A stretch of DNA of 64,000 bases, taken from assembly GCF_964340395.1 (NCBI RefSeq), contig NC_135559.1, positions 4,332,501 to 4,396,500 of the forward strand, written 5' to 3'. The position numbers were made by a program, and so were the translations under genes. The stretch is from Glandiceps talaboti. Lineage: Eukaryota; Hemichordata; Enteropneusta; Spengelidae. Of the stretch, positions 1-13,364 are shown in pieces. Under the pieces are notes generated by a model. That model saw only the letters and a program-made list of their open reading frames with translations. It ran no database searches and was not told the origin of the DNA. Every line of letters begins with the position of its first letter. Positions within the stretch are counted from its first letter, which is position 1.

Positions 1-1657
1 GTTTAACACAGCTGCAAATACATCTGAAGTAAAACTCGTTCACGCCTCGATAAAACTGGTCCTAACTACTACACACGTGACTACAAATGGAGGTGAAAAT
101 TGAAAAAAAGAGAAAGTGACAAAGAAAAATTAATATTCTACTTCTCAACAATAATGATTTGTCTACACACACGTTGGTGCACGCAACTGGTGTTTGACGC
201 CCCGGGCTGTATCCTTTGCAAGGTAATTTTGATTTGAAACCGGGTAAAATACACATGGAAACAGGTGTCTCTTTTCTCTGTTTGTGTTCTCTTTGGAGCA
301 ATTTCCTCAACCCTAATCATTTGAGACCCGGCTCAATAATACATACCTTCGATTGTTGGTCCTATGGAATATATACTTCAAAGTTCCGATAGGGTAAAGT
401 TAGGCAGAAATTAGTGGTAATTTTCTGAACCGCAAATGATTGACCAAGGCTGTCTGCGTCTCGTTTCATCACACATGGAAAAAAAATCTTCACAGGAGTA
501 AAATAGCAGACTGCAATAACAACCCGTCCTTCAACTTTTGCCTTCTTTTCCATCAACACGTGTCGTGACAAATAATGAAATAGTGTAATGTTCATACAGA
601 AAGACAACACACAGAATTTGTATTGGACGGCCAGGATATGAATACAGGGGAGGGTGTATGTACTCCAGGGATTTCCTTTCCATGAACCAAGTCTACGATC
701 TGACCTTGACTAATTCAGCTAACCTGAAATCTTCAAATAGAATTCCATATCGTTCACGTACGATGGCATTATCGCTAGTATTGGCATGACACAAATGTAT
801 GAAAGGAAACTTCAGTAAAGTTTTATGGAATAAATCCGTACGAATATAGTCATGATAACCTATTATGTTTCGCTTTCTCCTTAGGGTCAGTGATACCTGA
901 TTCTTGTGATTGTATTACACCCTGTCTTCGGGTATATATCCTCTTGTCACTAGTCCCGATTTGCTGATATCGTAGCAAACAAACAAAGTGGCCTGTACCG
1001 TAACACAGACAGGCCATATCGAAACAAATTCGGTAGATCCTATGTGAAGTTTCCTCCAGTTTCGTTTGGTCGTCCTGGAAATCCGTCTACCCACGCTGTG
1101 TCTTAAGATACAATTATTCCACAATCAATGTGCCATGCAAATGGGTTCTCCTAGGTTCCCGACTAACATATAAACATTTATATGGCATGAGAAAGAGTGT
1201 GGGCACTACTAGCGTGACTGGTGTTGTACAGGTAGCGGGTTGGTCAAGTCACTCAACCCTGAAGCAGTTGCAGGCACGCTCAAAGAAAGAGCTCCAGAAC
1301 AAAGGCCAGTGACGGTGACCGAACTTGCACGCATCCTCACTGGTATTGCACGAAATAACTCCTGAAGTTCTTCCAGAATTCTTCACCGAAATTTAACCGG
1401 CTTAGAAGGAATCCTTTGTGTGTGACTCAGCGCTGTGGTTTTCGAAAACTGCGGCATGCGTGCAACAGCACAGGGTTTTGAATTGTCCTTTTAAATACAT
1501 GGCCCCGAGACCACCGGGCATGAAAGCAAATAAAAACTTCAAAAGAACCAAGACGATGCACTCTGAATTTTAATGAAATATGCTTTGATAGTAAGATTGC
1601 CTTAGTTTGCCTATACGCGGTGTTGACCAGGGACACAGGACTAGCAATTGAGAGGCC
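1..1657. other. Upstream flank of gene A, no gene recognised
   Basis: No reading frame here looks like a protein that I recognise; the short open frames on both strands have no signal peptide, domain or coherent composition. A perfect octamer motif (ATGCAAAT) lies at 1135-1142. The promoter of gene A should be in the last few hundred bases, but I see no clear TATA box before the start codon at 1658. Confidence 0.5.
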
Positions 1658-2267
1658 ATGTTTTCCACCACCATCATGAAGTTAGCGTTCGCACTGCTTT
1701 TCTTTTTCATTTTCGGCTTAAATTTCCGTGCCGAGTCGATGCCTTTAGAAGGTCCGAGCGTGCACCGGGAGGTTTTGGACGAATTGTGGAATCGCGTGCA
1801 AGAGCTGGAGCAAAAATATACCGAAGTGAAAAAACAGAACGAGGAACTATGGGTACTAATAACAACCGCCCACGCAGACCAGGCTAGAGGCCAAACTAGC
1901 GAAGGAAAGAGCATCAGTCAGCCTGAGATATCGACACAAGAACCTGAAGAATACCCATCTCAACGTAGCGATTGGCCACTGACCGCAGATGGTGGAATTT
2001 CCGGAGAAAATAGTGACAATTCAATGATCGCGTCCGGCGGTGTAGAAACAAAACAATTGAGAGACTTACTCATGCGGCGGGACTTGGAGTTCGAGACTTT
2101 GTCCCAAAATCAACGTGAATTGGATGAGCGTATCGTCAAACTTGAATTGAAAGATCTTAGACATGGAGGTGCGTTCGTGAAGACCGACCTTAGTAATTCT
2201 GATATGACCAGGAGTGTGGAACTCTTCGACCACATGAGGGAATTATTAGTGCAATTGGAAGCAACAG
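1658..2267 (+). CDS. Gene A exon 1: signal peptide and coiled-coil stalk of a secreted C1q-domain protein
   Basis: Residues 1-203 of a predicted 341-residue protein. The ATG at 1658 has G at -3; a second in-frame ATG at 1676 would also keep the signal peptide. Residues 7-25 form a hydrophobic secretion signal. Residues 38-66 form a coiled coil (EVLDELWNRVQELEQKY and following) matching the block in genes B, C and D. A Ser/Thr/Glu-rich linker follows, then two more heptad-like stretches at about 131-165 and 186-201. No cysteine occurs after the start. The exon ends CAACAG|GTATCG after one base of a codon, the same phase as all six paralogues. Pairing with the C1q exon 14.2 kb downstream rests on phase, strand and the absence of another candidate exon; an independent gene ending inside the intron is the alternative. 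Confidence 0.75.
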
Positions 2268-2505
2268 GTATCGAAACACTACATAATCTTTCCTATACTT
2301 TCAAGTTTACAGCAAAGAAAGGCTTTCTTACACAATATACCAGCTTCAATATGTGCATTATTTTCGTCATTTTATGTTTTTAATATTGATATATGTTAAA
2401 TGTGCAATATACACACAAAGGTTTACACCATAAGGTAACATATAGGACGGCTGGACGCAGACTTCTTTTTGTTCTTACGTTGAAGATTAGTACCCAACTT
2501 TCTAT

Positions 2506-2511
2506 AATAAA
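2506..2511 (+). promoter_or_regulatory. Candidate intronic polyadenylation signal of gene A
   Basis: AATAAA lies 240 bases past the gene A donor and about 125 bases past the stop reached if the intron is retained (TAA ending at 2383). Use of it would give a short isoform without a C1q domain. The hexamer alone is common in AT-rich DNA, so this is a weak call. Confidence 0.25.
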
Positions 2512-4563
2512 ATTGCCGGCCCTTTGTTGACTACAATGCAAACAATGTCCTTAGCATTATTGAATAATACAAATCCGCGCGGACCGGTTTTGTGCTTTCA
2601 GAGGTTCTGACAAGCGGTCAGTTGATTCAGACCGTGTAGGACATAGTCATCATTGATGTGTCGGTTGGTACAGAGAACGTGGCACCCCCAATGCCACCAC
2701 GTGACTGTTAGCACGAAAAAAGCTACTTTTCACTCTGCATGACCCCAACATACTAAGACCGTTCATTTTCCACAGGCCTCAAGGTCAGACATTGGAAACG
2801 GGCAGGCATCGGTTTCTAACGACAGCCTCCCCATTTTCACTGACAACCACTTTCCCTGAACGGTATACTTGGGAAAATCTCCCATATAAAACATGCATGC
2901 GGTCGGGTTATATTTTTTCGCTTCACCACTCTTTTGTAATAATGACCTTCGCGGTTGCAAGATTGTACAAAGGACGTGGTGAGTAAAGAGAGAAGGCACA
3001 GTTGAACAGAGATGAGGAGTCGTTCTTTTTGTTATAGTCTGTATAATGAAATGCTGTTTAAGTAGCACATAACCCAACTTCCTATCTCGGTTCAACAGCG
3101 CGGAGAATTGCCCCTTGTTGCCACGGTCTATTCCATATCAGCTTGTGCGAATGTTTACCGTTGGTAAGCATTTTAAGTACTTGACAGGCTTGTTAAACAC
3201 ATAACTAGAGAGAGTGTCCATTGCTGACACGTGCAATAGACTAGGATAGCAAGTCTTATGGTTGTAGATCTAATATTAAAGTTATATATCATAGTTTTAA
3301 TATACTTTTAATTACGGTTGAAGTACATTTTAAAACGAACACCAATACCCCCAGTTGCCAGTGTTCGGATGTCGGGTTACCAGGAACCTTAGAATATATA
3401 CAATAAGTGTCAGTCCCCGATGGGACTCCACAGAGATGCTTGACTGGACTAAGTAAAAAGTGTGGCATTTACTAGGGCATGTTTTTTCGGCTGTTAATCA
3501 GGGAAATTCATTGCAAGAAAACAAAATACTGAAAGCGTGATCTTTTCACGGTAGAGAGATCATTGCATACTGTGACATGACTGTAGTGAACCTCTTGGGA
3601 CACAGAAGTAACAGCCTGTATGCCAATATAAACACGCCAGTATGCTCAACGATTGTCCTCCGAAGTTAGGGCGATTCTCCGCTTCAATATCCAAAGTTGC
3701 TTCCCCCCAAATTATCCCTAAGCCATGTTTGTTTTAGGGATGAAAGACATTGTATAACTCATGTCTAGACACCAGAGCAATGTGGAACATAGCAGTATTT
3801 TATATCAGGAGAAATAGTTTATTGTTCTTTAGACGAACTATTTCAAACATGACATTTACCCCAATGTAACAAATGTACCATTTACTAACACTACATGATT
3901 ACATATTACGTGTATTACGAATTACCAAGATTTTCATTTTAAAAAATGCCACATTACATTGGCAAGAAAAAAACACCATCAAAAGAGAACGTGATGAAGT
4001 GTCGAGCTATCTTGACAAAACGTATGTGCCTACAAAATGGAAGTCACAAAGATGACACAACGTAGAACAGTTGTGACATAGCAAATGCTATGACTATAAC
4101 TATAGTATAGTCAACGAAAACATTTAAATAGTAATCGACCAAAAAAACCCCAGTCGTTAAATGTTTTGTGCTACATAACTGCCTTCATGCCTCTCAAAGT
4201 ATATATATATATATACCCCTCTTAACTTAATGCATAATATAAGTGTTCAAGTTTGTCAAAATTGTTGTGTACGTTTTCGTGTCAATCAACTTAATTCCCT
4301 GGTAAAATGACATGAATTTTTATATTCATATTATAAGGACATATTCATAAAAGTATGTAGTATAACAAATCAACAGACCCTTGTAATATGATAACTGACA
4401 GACTCTTACTTTAGACAATCATCCTCAGCAGTAAATACAAATCTAAGCCACTGTGTTATCAAACTTCTCAATATTGATGTGATAGACATATGTATGCCCC
4501 ATGTACTTCAAGGCATATATACATACCTCCGTGTACTTCAACACACACATAAATGCATAGATA

Positions 4564-4564
4564 C

Positions 4565-4620
<56 letters not shown>

Positions 4621-4671
4621 GCATCCATACATACATACATACATACATACATACATACATACATACATACA
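4564..4671. repeat. Compound (GATA)n-(CATA)n microsatellite
   Basis: About 13 GATA units run directly into about 12 CATA units. The tract lies at the left end of the degenerate minisatellite field. Open frames here are products of the repeat. Confidence 0.95.
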
Positions 4672-4689
4672 AGACATAGGCCTATATAC

Positions 4690-5850
4690 ACGGTCTCTTG
4701 TACTTCAAGACATATATACATAGCTCCTAATACGTCAAGACACATCTACAGTTTGATAACTGTAGCTCTTAGTACTTCAAGACATTTGTGCATAGCTCCT
4801 GTTACTTGTTACAAGACACATACACACCTTCTAGTCGTCAAAACACATATACCTACCTCCTTGTACTACTTAGTACTTTCATACATATATACCTACAACC
4901 TATGTACTTACTTATACACATATTTAGCTCCTTACACTCTAAAACACATGCATACCTGCTATTACTTAAGCTTGTTTCTCCATTTACATACCTCCCAGTT
5001 CTTCAAGACACATACATAGCTTCTATTACTTCAAGACACCTCCTAGCACTTCAAGACATATCTGCATAGCTTCTAATACTTCAATACACCTCCTAGCATT
5101 TCAAGACATATCTACATAGCTTCTAATACCTCAAGACACCTCCTAGCACTTCAAGACATATCTACGTAGCTTTTAATACTTCAAGACACCTCCTAGCATT
5201 TCAAGACATATCTACATAGCTTCTAATACCTCAAGACACCTCCTAGCACTTCAAGACATATCTACGTAGCTTTTAATACTTCAAGTCACCTCCTAGCACT
5301 TCAAGACATATCTACATATCTTCTAATACTTCAAGACACCTCCTAGCACTTCAAGACATATCTACATAGCTTCTAATACTTCAAGACACCTCCTAGCACT
5401 TCAAGACATATCTGCATAGCTTCTAATACTTCAAGACACCTCCTAGCACTTCAAGACATATCAACATAGCTTCTAATACTTCAAGACACCTCCTAGTACT
5501 TCAAGACATATCTGCATAGCTTCTAATACTTCAAGTCACCTCCTAGCACTTCAAGACATATCTACATAGCTTCTAATACTTCAAGACACATGTACATAGC
5601 TCCTAGCATTTCAAGACGTATCTATATAGCTCCTCAAGACAGCTGTGCATATCTCTCAGTCCTTCTAGACATATACACACATCTCCTAGTACATCAAGAC
5701 ATATATGAATAACTCCTAGTACTCGCATACACCTATACATACCCCCTAGTAATTTTGTACAAATATAAAAAGTTCCTAGTACTTCATAGTACTTCATATA
5801 TATACGTCCTAATTTACTTCAAGACACATCTCTTAGTTACTGTACTTGAA
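4690..5850. repeat. Minisatellite of 50-bp units (25-bp half units) with degenerate flanks
   Basis: From 5037 to about 5586 a 50-bp unit is repeated eleven times at exact spacing (5037, 5087, 5137 and so on). Each starts CACCTCCTAGCACTTCAAGA. The unit is itself a doubled 25-mer: both halves contain TYCTARYAYTTCAAGACA. Two consecutive units share private variants at 5161-5260 and again 100 bp on, showing homogenisation in pairs. On both sides (4690-5036, 5587-5850) the repeats decay, which fits expansion of the centre from an older array. There are no unique spacers, so it is not a CRISPR. Confidence 0.93.
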
Positions 5851-7193
5851 AACATTAAAACTGCTAAGTTGTAACTTTATCAACAAACAAAGTAATGTAG
5901 TTGTTCTGTTTCCACCAGGTAAAACAGATATCAAACATATTTCTAGGAAAAAATGATGTACAATGATGTACAAAACAAATAAATTTGAAATCTGTGAAAC
6001 CCAAAACTGAGATATGGAAATATAATTTTCTTATTTTTTTGGTAAATGTTACTCATATCAAAAATTACTTCAGTTGAGTAGATTTGAGCTGATATGTTCA
6101 GATAAAAAAACTATTTTTAATGTGAGGTATTTCAGAGATAAAACATATAAGGATATATACCTCATTAAGCAAATGGTATAACACAGATCAAGACATTGAG
6201 CACTTGCTACAACAGGTGTCAAACTCAATATAAAAGTTATGAAATGAGACAAGTAGTCTTCTTCTTTGCAGTGTATGAAAAGGTATATTGTAAAGGATTG
6301 TTTGCTAAAATATAAAAAGAAGAGCTACACATCGAACATGCATATTCACCATCTCTCTGAAATATATAGACACAAGAACTACAATTTGACAAGAGACTGT
6401 TACGAAATTAACCTGGCTTGTCATTGCACAATTGAGGGTATTTCTGTGATGTTTATAATGCTGTCACGGAAAATAACCCACTTTCTAGTTTTAACCCACT
6501 TAAACACACCTAGGATCTGACTACTGGTATTTCATCATCGGATATCTTTCAGTATGTTTTGTTTTTGTGCAACCGCTCTAGTGTCAAAAATATCGAGAGC
6601 ATATATCAGATTCGAAGTTAGCTAGTTATTATATAGTGATTATTGTTCTCAGATACTTTGATATATGCCTCGTTGCTTCTAGAGGAGCCCAAGAAAGGAA
6701 AATATGCGACTATCACCCACCGTTTACTTGAAGATATTACCAGTTGCACATAATCTTATTCTGAAAAACACTTCTTGTAAAATGCATAACACTGCATCTA
6801 AATCCATTAAAAACAACCAAAAATGTATAATTGCACATATATATTACATAAGCGAGAAAACACGGAGATACAGCCAACGTTGCTAATATATATTTATGAA
6901 AGGTGTATGTTAAAGACGATATTAAACAACTCAATTAAGTATACTTTAATAAAACCTTTAATAGAAGCATTTAAGTTGATAGTTGCCATTAACCATGAAG
7001 TTGATACTTGTCAATCATAAACAAACTTGATATTTGCCAATTATAAAGTTGACACTTGCCAGTAACTTGGTTACACAAAAATACAAAAAATTGATTTATT
7101 TACATAAAAAGCAATTAGCAATGAAGATTAAAGATCTATCTATGCAATTGACTATATTAATGACCTTAAAACAATTGTCGCAATACCTTAAAC

Positions 7194-7480
7194 TTACCAA
7201 TGCTGCTGTTTTATCATTTGTAAATGTACCAATACTGCCGTTTCACAAGTTCTTAAAGGTACCAATACTGCACTGCCGTTTCACAATTTCTTAAACGTAC
7301 CAATATTGCTGTTTCATAATTTCTTAAAGGTACCAATACCACTCTTTCATAATTTCTTAATGTACCAATACTACTTTTTCATGATTTCTTAACATACCAA
7401 TACAACATTTTCATAATTTCTTAAAGGTACCAATACTACTCCTTCATAATTTATTAACGTACCAATACTATTTTTGTAGC
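7194..7480. repeat. 33-bp minisatellite
   Basis: Roughly nine degenerate copies of a 33-bp unit reading CCAATACTGC..TTTCATAATTTCTTAAAGGTA follow one another, with indels of up to five bases. Just before it (6970-7070) a shorter degenerate repeat of AAGTTGATACTTGCCA occurs about four times. Confidence 0.85.
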
Positions 7481-8498
7481 TTAAAGTTAACGTACAAAAA
7501 TGTTGATCGATAAGGTTCTGTTGGACCGAATCCTAACATTTCAAAAAATAATAAATACAGAATGGCAACTATTTAATATACAGAAAATGGCAAAACGGTA
7601 CTAGCGCATATAGTATATTGCAATAGCTAAAAATTATGAAAACAATTTTTCATCAGCCGACACAGTCGATTGACTACTTACAGTATATCGGTTAATGTAG
7701 TGTAGAAAATTGCTGTTAGGTTTCCTTCACGGTTAATTCGCTGCTTCCCGCCGAAAACGTCACTGGGAGGTTTACACATTCCAGAAAGTGAAGTGATTCT
7801 GCAACAAGTGTTACTTGATAATTGTAACACGATTAAAGGAGGCAACAATGGACATTACAAGAGCCTTAGCTACCAAATTAAAGAGACGGTGAAGTGTCCA
7901 CCAATACTTACAACATGCATGAAGGAGCTCTTATACAGTCAGTGTGTGACAAACAATCGTAAATTATTGATCTGTACACGGACCTCGACGCAAGTGTCCC
8001 ACAAATGTTACTTCGTATTGTCACCACAAGAAGTGGAACGACGCTCGAACCGCCATAGTGGTAGAGAACAATAAGCGATGTTTCTAAGTAGTGAATTTTC
8101 ATACCGAACGTGCAGTCTTATAATTTCACGTGTATTACTATAAATATAATTTGAACAATTCCGTACACACATGAACAAAACTACAACCCACTTTGAAGAC
8201 TTTTCTTCTGTTAATGTTACAATTTTAAAAACCAATTCCTGCATGGATGAATCGATAAATATAATTTATTTGAGTCCAATCTAAAATGATATAAATGATA
8301 TTCAAAAGATAAAAAAACCGAAGAATTTGTTTATGAAATTTAGGCTGGAGAGATTGATAACTTGATCATGCTGTGAGCCCAACTATAGGCTCAGAATTTG
8401 ACCAACAAATTTGGAGGCGAGATCACATATAAACCCAAGTTCTTGCTGAAATCATTGGCAAGTATTTTAGGTCAAATAATCTTCTTTTTCAAGTTACT

Positions 8499-8642
<144 letters not shown>

Positions 8643-9329
8643 GTGAGTGGTAGTGAAAGAATAATTCAATCACTAGAAAGAACAGCGTACTCGCACAATT
8701 ACAAAACATATTGATATTTATTGACAAAATATTACGAATGATAAATAATGAAAATATAATGTACTTTGAAATAAATCTATATAATGGATTCAAGATGTGT
8801 TCAGTAAAATTATATGATTTACATTCTTTTTGCAACACATCTTACGTCTTTGAGTTGGTTTCATAAGACAGTAACGAACCATCTTGCATGTTGTGGTAAC
8901 TTAGGATCCACAACAACTTAATTAATTGTTCCCAAACCTCAAATTCTCGACCATTACTTTCCTAGGTTTAGTTTTCTTCTGGAAACGATTCTTGATGAAG
9001 AATAACCCACGTAGTTTGTTGTATAAACCTGTACGTACTAGTACAGTATTTTCGCTCATATAACTTATTTTTTATAACGTACACGTGATAACGTGATGGC
9101 GTATCTTACAGACAATTCCATGATGTAACACCGCCTCCATACAATACAAATCACTACATCTACAACGTCTGATGACCAACACTTGTGTTGATTATCATCT
9201 TTCGCGGCAAAATCTTTACTAAAGGTATTTGCTATATTTTCGTTGCATTTGCTTCTACACACGTTATATCAACTTATTAGACTTTATCAGGTATGGCCGC
9301 AATGAATTAAAAATGTAACAACGTTATAC

Positions 9330-9440
9330 TTCCTGTTTTGTTGAGCCAGACAAGATGTAGCAATGTCTGTGAAATATTTGTTAAGGCAGAGAATAAATTG
9401 TAGCAATATATTGTCGTGCCAGACGATGACTTGTTTCAAC
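9330..9440. repeat. Fragment of the dispersed GAGCCAGAC/ATGTAGCAAT repeat
   Basis: TTGTTGAGCCAGACAAGATGTAGCAATGTC followed by a second degenerate copy about 55 bases later. The same words build the arms of the larger copies at 13.7 kb and 20.9 kb. It is a short piece without its own inverted partner. Confidence 0.6.
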
Positions 9441-11015
9441 TTAACTCACCTCCAATGTACAGTTGTATCCTGTCATATACCGTATATACACAAATGATCA
9501 ATCAACAGCAACGGACTACTCAAACTTTGCCTACATGTAATAAGCAAACGAGTCTTGATGAAAATTAATTGGGTTATTGTGCAATCAGTGCATTCACGTT
9601 GCAGACCAATTAAATCTTAGTGAAAGATTGTAACTTAGTCGCCATGGTAAATCTTTTCTTGCCAATCTGGTTAACGCTGTGTAAAGATCAAGATACTTCT
9701 GGCATATGACAGCAGGAAAAAATAACAAATTTGTAACTTTGGTATGCTTAGTATTTTGAAAGTCTTTGGCTGCAATTTCGTTTTCCTTGTTACATATCTA
9801 GTTTTTTTTGGATATAGCCATTAAGACAGAAAATCAAAGTTCGACCTAATGTGTAATCAAGCAAAAGTCGGCCATAAACCAAACATCAGTCAATTCGTAT
9901 ATTGGATAAAGAATATATAATACCTACGTCTACTTGAAGGGCAAGGCTGTTCACAATGATCATACACAAAAAGATTCTATGATTTTGAAATGAACTGTCG
10001 TATGAAGCTACATTCAGGCTCAAAGGTTCTGTTTGCGTCGTGTGATACGAATTTCTTTATGCTATACATGTAAGAATTTAATGTCTTTTACCAAATCATT
10101 ACCAGGCCTCGTGATAAATCTAGAAAAGGATTTTTTTTGCGGGTTTATTTTAACCAAGATTTGTCGGGATAATACTTGATATTAAATTATTTGCAGGATT
10201 GTTTTAACAAATTTGTTCTTTTATCCCTCACAGTGATTTTTACAATTAAAAAAATGGAATTTCGAATATGTTTTACATGCTTTAATTTCTCTCCCTCTCT
10301 TCCAAATGAGGACAAGGTGTTGATTTACATTTTTTTTCAACCGTAAACGGGTGTCATTATATTTGATTTTCTTTTGGGATGGGCTGGGATAGTATGTTAT
10401 TTGGTTGCCACGAGTATGACGAGTTACAGTGATTAATTTGACAGTTTGGTTGTTAACTTTCATATTGTCGTTTGATGTATACATCCAGCGTTCAGCCTAG
10501 TTCAACAACGTTAAAAGGTTTTCCATTTATCCATACTTTATACTCCTTGTTTATTTAAACTTTGTCAAACAATGCTCAAAAAATAACATGCTCCGCTTCA
10601 GGTATAGAACGAAAGGAAGCAAACGTGCCTGTGCAACTATTGCGAGCATACTACACCTGTGTGTATTTATTAGTCAAAAACTTCATATTATTAAGCCAGT
10701 CACTGGCACTTAGCTCTACCTTCTAAAATTATGCACGGCCATATATTTAGTTTTGACAGAGATAACTGTACACACAGTTGCGTGTGATACCCATACCAGC
10801 TGTAACAACATTTACGTTCAATTCGTTCCAGTTAAAAGTACAAACTTCTACTTGCTATTGCACCTACAGGTGGTATACTTAATGCCACCGACTACTACTA
10901 TAAGCTTTTGTACACCAGTAACTATGTTTTAATCGTTATAAATATATATATTATATACATATAATATATTATATTACATATTATATACTTATAATATATT
11001 ATATTAACTGCATTT

Positions 11016-11096
11016 GTATGTATGTATGTATGTATGTATGTATGTATGTATGTATGTATGTATGTATGTATGTATGTATGTATGTATGTATGTATG
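11016..11096. repeat. (TATG)n microsatellite
   Basis: About 19 TATG units, then a short TACG run and (CA)-rich sequence to 11160. Upstream (10935-11005) lies an AT-only block with repeated TATAATATATTATATTA. Confidence 0.96.
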
Positions 11097-11396
11097 AACG
11101 TACGTACGTACGTCGTATGCATGTATGCACACACGCACACGCAAGCACGCACACAAGCATGCATAGATGAACCTACGCACGTGTGTGTGCATATTTTTAC
11201 GCAAAGTTGTGTTAATATGAAAAAAAATTACAATATAACCGACACCTAAACACATATTCTGTCAGAGTAGACTAGTACTCAGTATGGTTGAGGAAGACGA
11301 TTAAGAGAGTCACATGGTTTAGTCCCTATCGTGATCAATGCCAGTAAAAGTTTATATCGTCCATCAACAAAGGTTTTCTTGTCAGAATTTTAGACG

Positions 11397-11568
11397 GATT
11401 GATTGGTAGACGAATAGATAGATAGATAGATAAATAGATAGACAGATAGATAGATAAATAAATAAATAAATAGACACACAAATAAATAAATATGAAGATA
11501 GATAGATGGATATATATTTTGATAGATATTTAGAAACATTTATATATTTGGATAGGATAGATGGATAT

Positions 11569-11646
<78 letters not shown>

Positions 11647-11797
11647 GATGGATGGATGCATGGATGCATGGAGATAGACATACATACAGACAGACAGTGA
11701 AATAGAAACAGACAGACATACAGAGAGACAGACAGATTAGATAGATAGACAGACGGACGGACGGACGGACGGATGGATGGATAGCTAGCTAGCTAGC

Positions 11798-11890
<93 letters not shown>
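11397..11890. repeat. Complex (GATA)n field with GACA, GACG, GCTA and GGAT variants
   Basis: Three GATA-rich tracts (about 11412-11475, 11571-11645 and 11790-11890) are separated by blocks of GACA, GACG, GGAT, GCTA and AATA units that mostly hold the same four-base register. Confidence 0.95.
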
Positions 11891-12323
11891 TGTTAGAAGT
11901 TTTCATATGCATTGTTGATTGTTGGAGGCACTTGGGTGTAACTTTTGATAAAGGTGTGACGTAAATCAAATCGCTGTTTTCTATGTCGGTGTCTAATGTG
12001 TATTTACTTCATTATCACATCACGCTCCTTAATAGACCATGAAAACGGCGCTCACGGCGATTCATATTTCGTACGATAGCGTTATGGACCTTTTATTTGC
12101 ACTTGAACAATGTTTGAAGAACCCCTGAGGGGACCATCCGTCGAGGTGAACCACAAACTGCGCTTTGGTTGAATTCTTGGAAAGCGTTACAAAACGGACA
12201 CAATCACTTCTACTTGTTGAACTGTGATATATATATATAACGGGGATTTTGATGTAAAGTTAATGTTGTTCTGTTTTTTAATTTCCTATACTAATCTTAT
12301 ATTCCTTTTATTTACTTCCACAG

Positions 12324-12620
12324 TTGCGAACGAGGCTCAGCCACAAAGGCCGTCTCATTCACGCCCGTCAAGAAAGCCCTACTTCGTGCGACCACGTGAC
12401 CAGAGGAGTAACATGAAAATATGTTTTGTGGGAAATGATCAGATTTCGTCAAATTACCCATTTACCTCGTGAAATACCACGTCTTCATCTCAAGCGCCAT
12501 GTTCGGCAACCACCTTAAACAGAGTGGGTCTGTCACTTGGAAACCCGGTCACGTGGTCGCACGAGATGTGGGCATGAATGAGACTACCTTTGATACCATG
12601 GTTACCCAGCCTCGTTCGCC
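12324..12620. mobile_element. Foldback (MITE-like) element with long inverted arms
   Basis: The left arm (12324-12400) starts TTGCGAACGAGGCT and ends GCGACCACGTGAC. The right arm (12548-12620) is its imperfect reverse complement, starting GTCACGTGGTCGCACGA and ending AGCCTCGTTCGC. The 147-base centre encodes nothing recognisable. The word GAACGAGGCTC recurs at 18532, so other copies are likely. This is a non-autonomous DNA element inside the predicted intron of gene A. Confidence 0.75.
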
Positions 12621-13262
12621 TAGAGAACACCTTCACTCCTGGACATTCCTCAGATTGCTATAACTACGTCGTTATACATCAGCCATTTGCTGGCTTCTAT
12701 TTTGCTTCTTCTAACACCATTGCAACAGCTAAACCAGTAGATGGCTTCTCACAGACTTGAACTTGATCGAACAAAGAAAAATGCCAGACCAAACTGAAGT
12801 AGTCTGACCTCTGACCTCTATCTCCGTGCAACCACATGGCTCTGGGAAGTCCAAAACAGAACTCAAAAAAAAAGTAGCACGTAAGAGTTTGTAGCATGAG
12901 GGGATTAGGTAGTTAGGGAAGGGGTCATCATGAAATATAATTTAGCCAATGTAGTTTATTTTCTGTTGTTCAAAGTTTTCGATCAATTCAAGTCTGTGAG
13001 TATAAGCTTTAATTCTATCCTTGCACACATCCTTCAAAACCACACTTGCAACACACCTTCAGCTAACCGACCCTTTAATTTCGTTGCTTTTCAGAGAAAG
13101 AGAGGCGAGCTATCAAAAGATAAACAAATCGCGCGATTCTTTGTTTCCTTCACGATGATGACGCGAATGGAGAACGGGATAAATAGCGCGACGCCATAGA
13201 GTGCAATCAATAACGCTCAATACGCGGAATATTTTATTAATCTCGCAACGATGTTACAATAA

Positions 13263-13275
13263 AGGTCAAAGGTCA
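13263..13275 (+). promoter_or_regulatory. Perfect DR1 nuclear-receptor half-site pair
   Basis: AGGTCAAAGGTCA is two AGGTCA half sites with one base between them, the consensus bound by RXR- and HNF4-type receptors. It stands alone in intronic sequence, so function is unproven. Confidence 0.3.
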
Positions 13276-13364
13276 AATCGCGTTCATGCAAGATGTCGTG
13301 TTGTGTCTTTACATTAAAATGTGGGTGAAGTAAATAAAAAGACTACTAAGTAAAACAATGGATA

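Noticed and set aside
5037-5586. CRISPR-like regular array
   Set aside because: The 50-bp units abut and have no unique spacers; the window is animal DNA.
12224-12472. Open frame with an acceptor-like CTTCCACAG followed by an Arg/Pro-rich stretch
   Set aside because: The Arg/Pro-rich part is the left arm of the foldback element at 12324, not a conserved exon.
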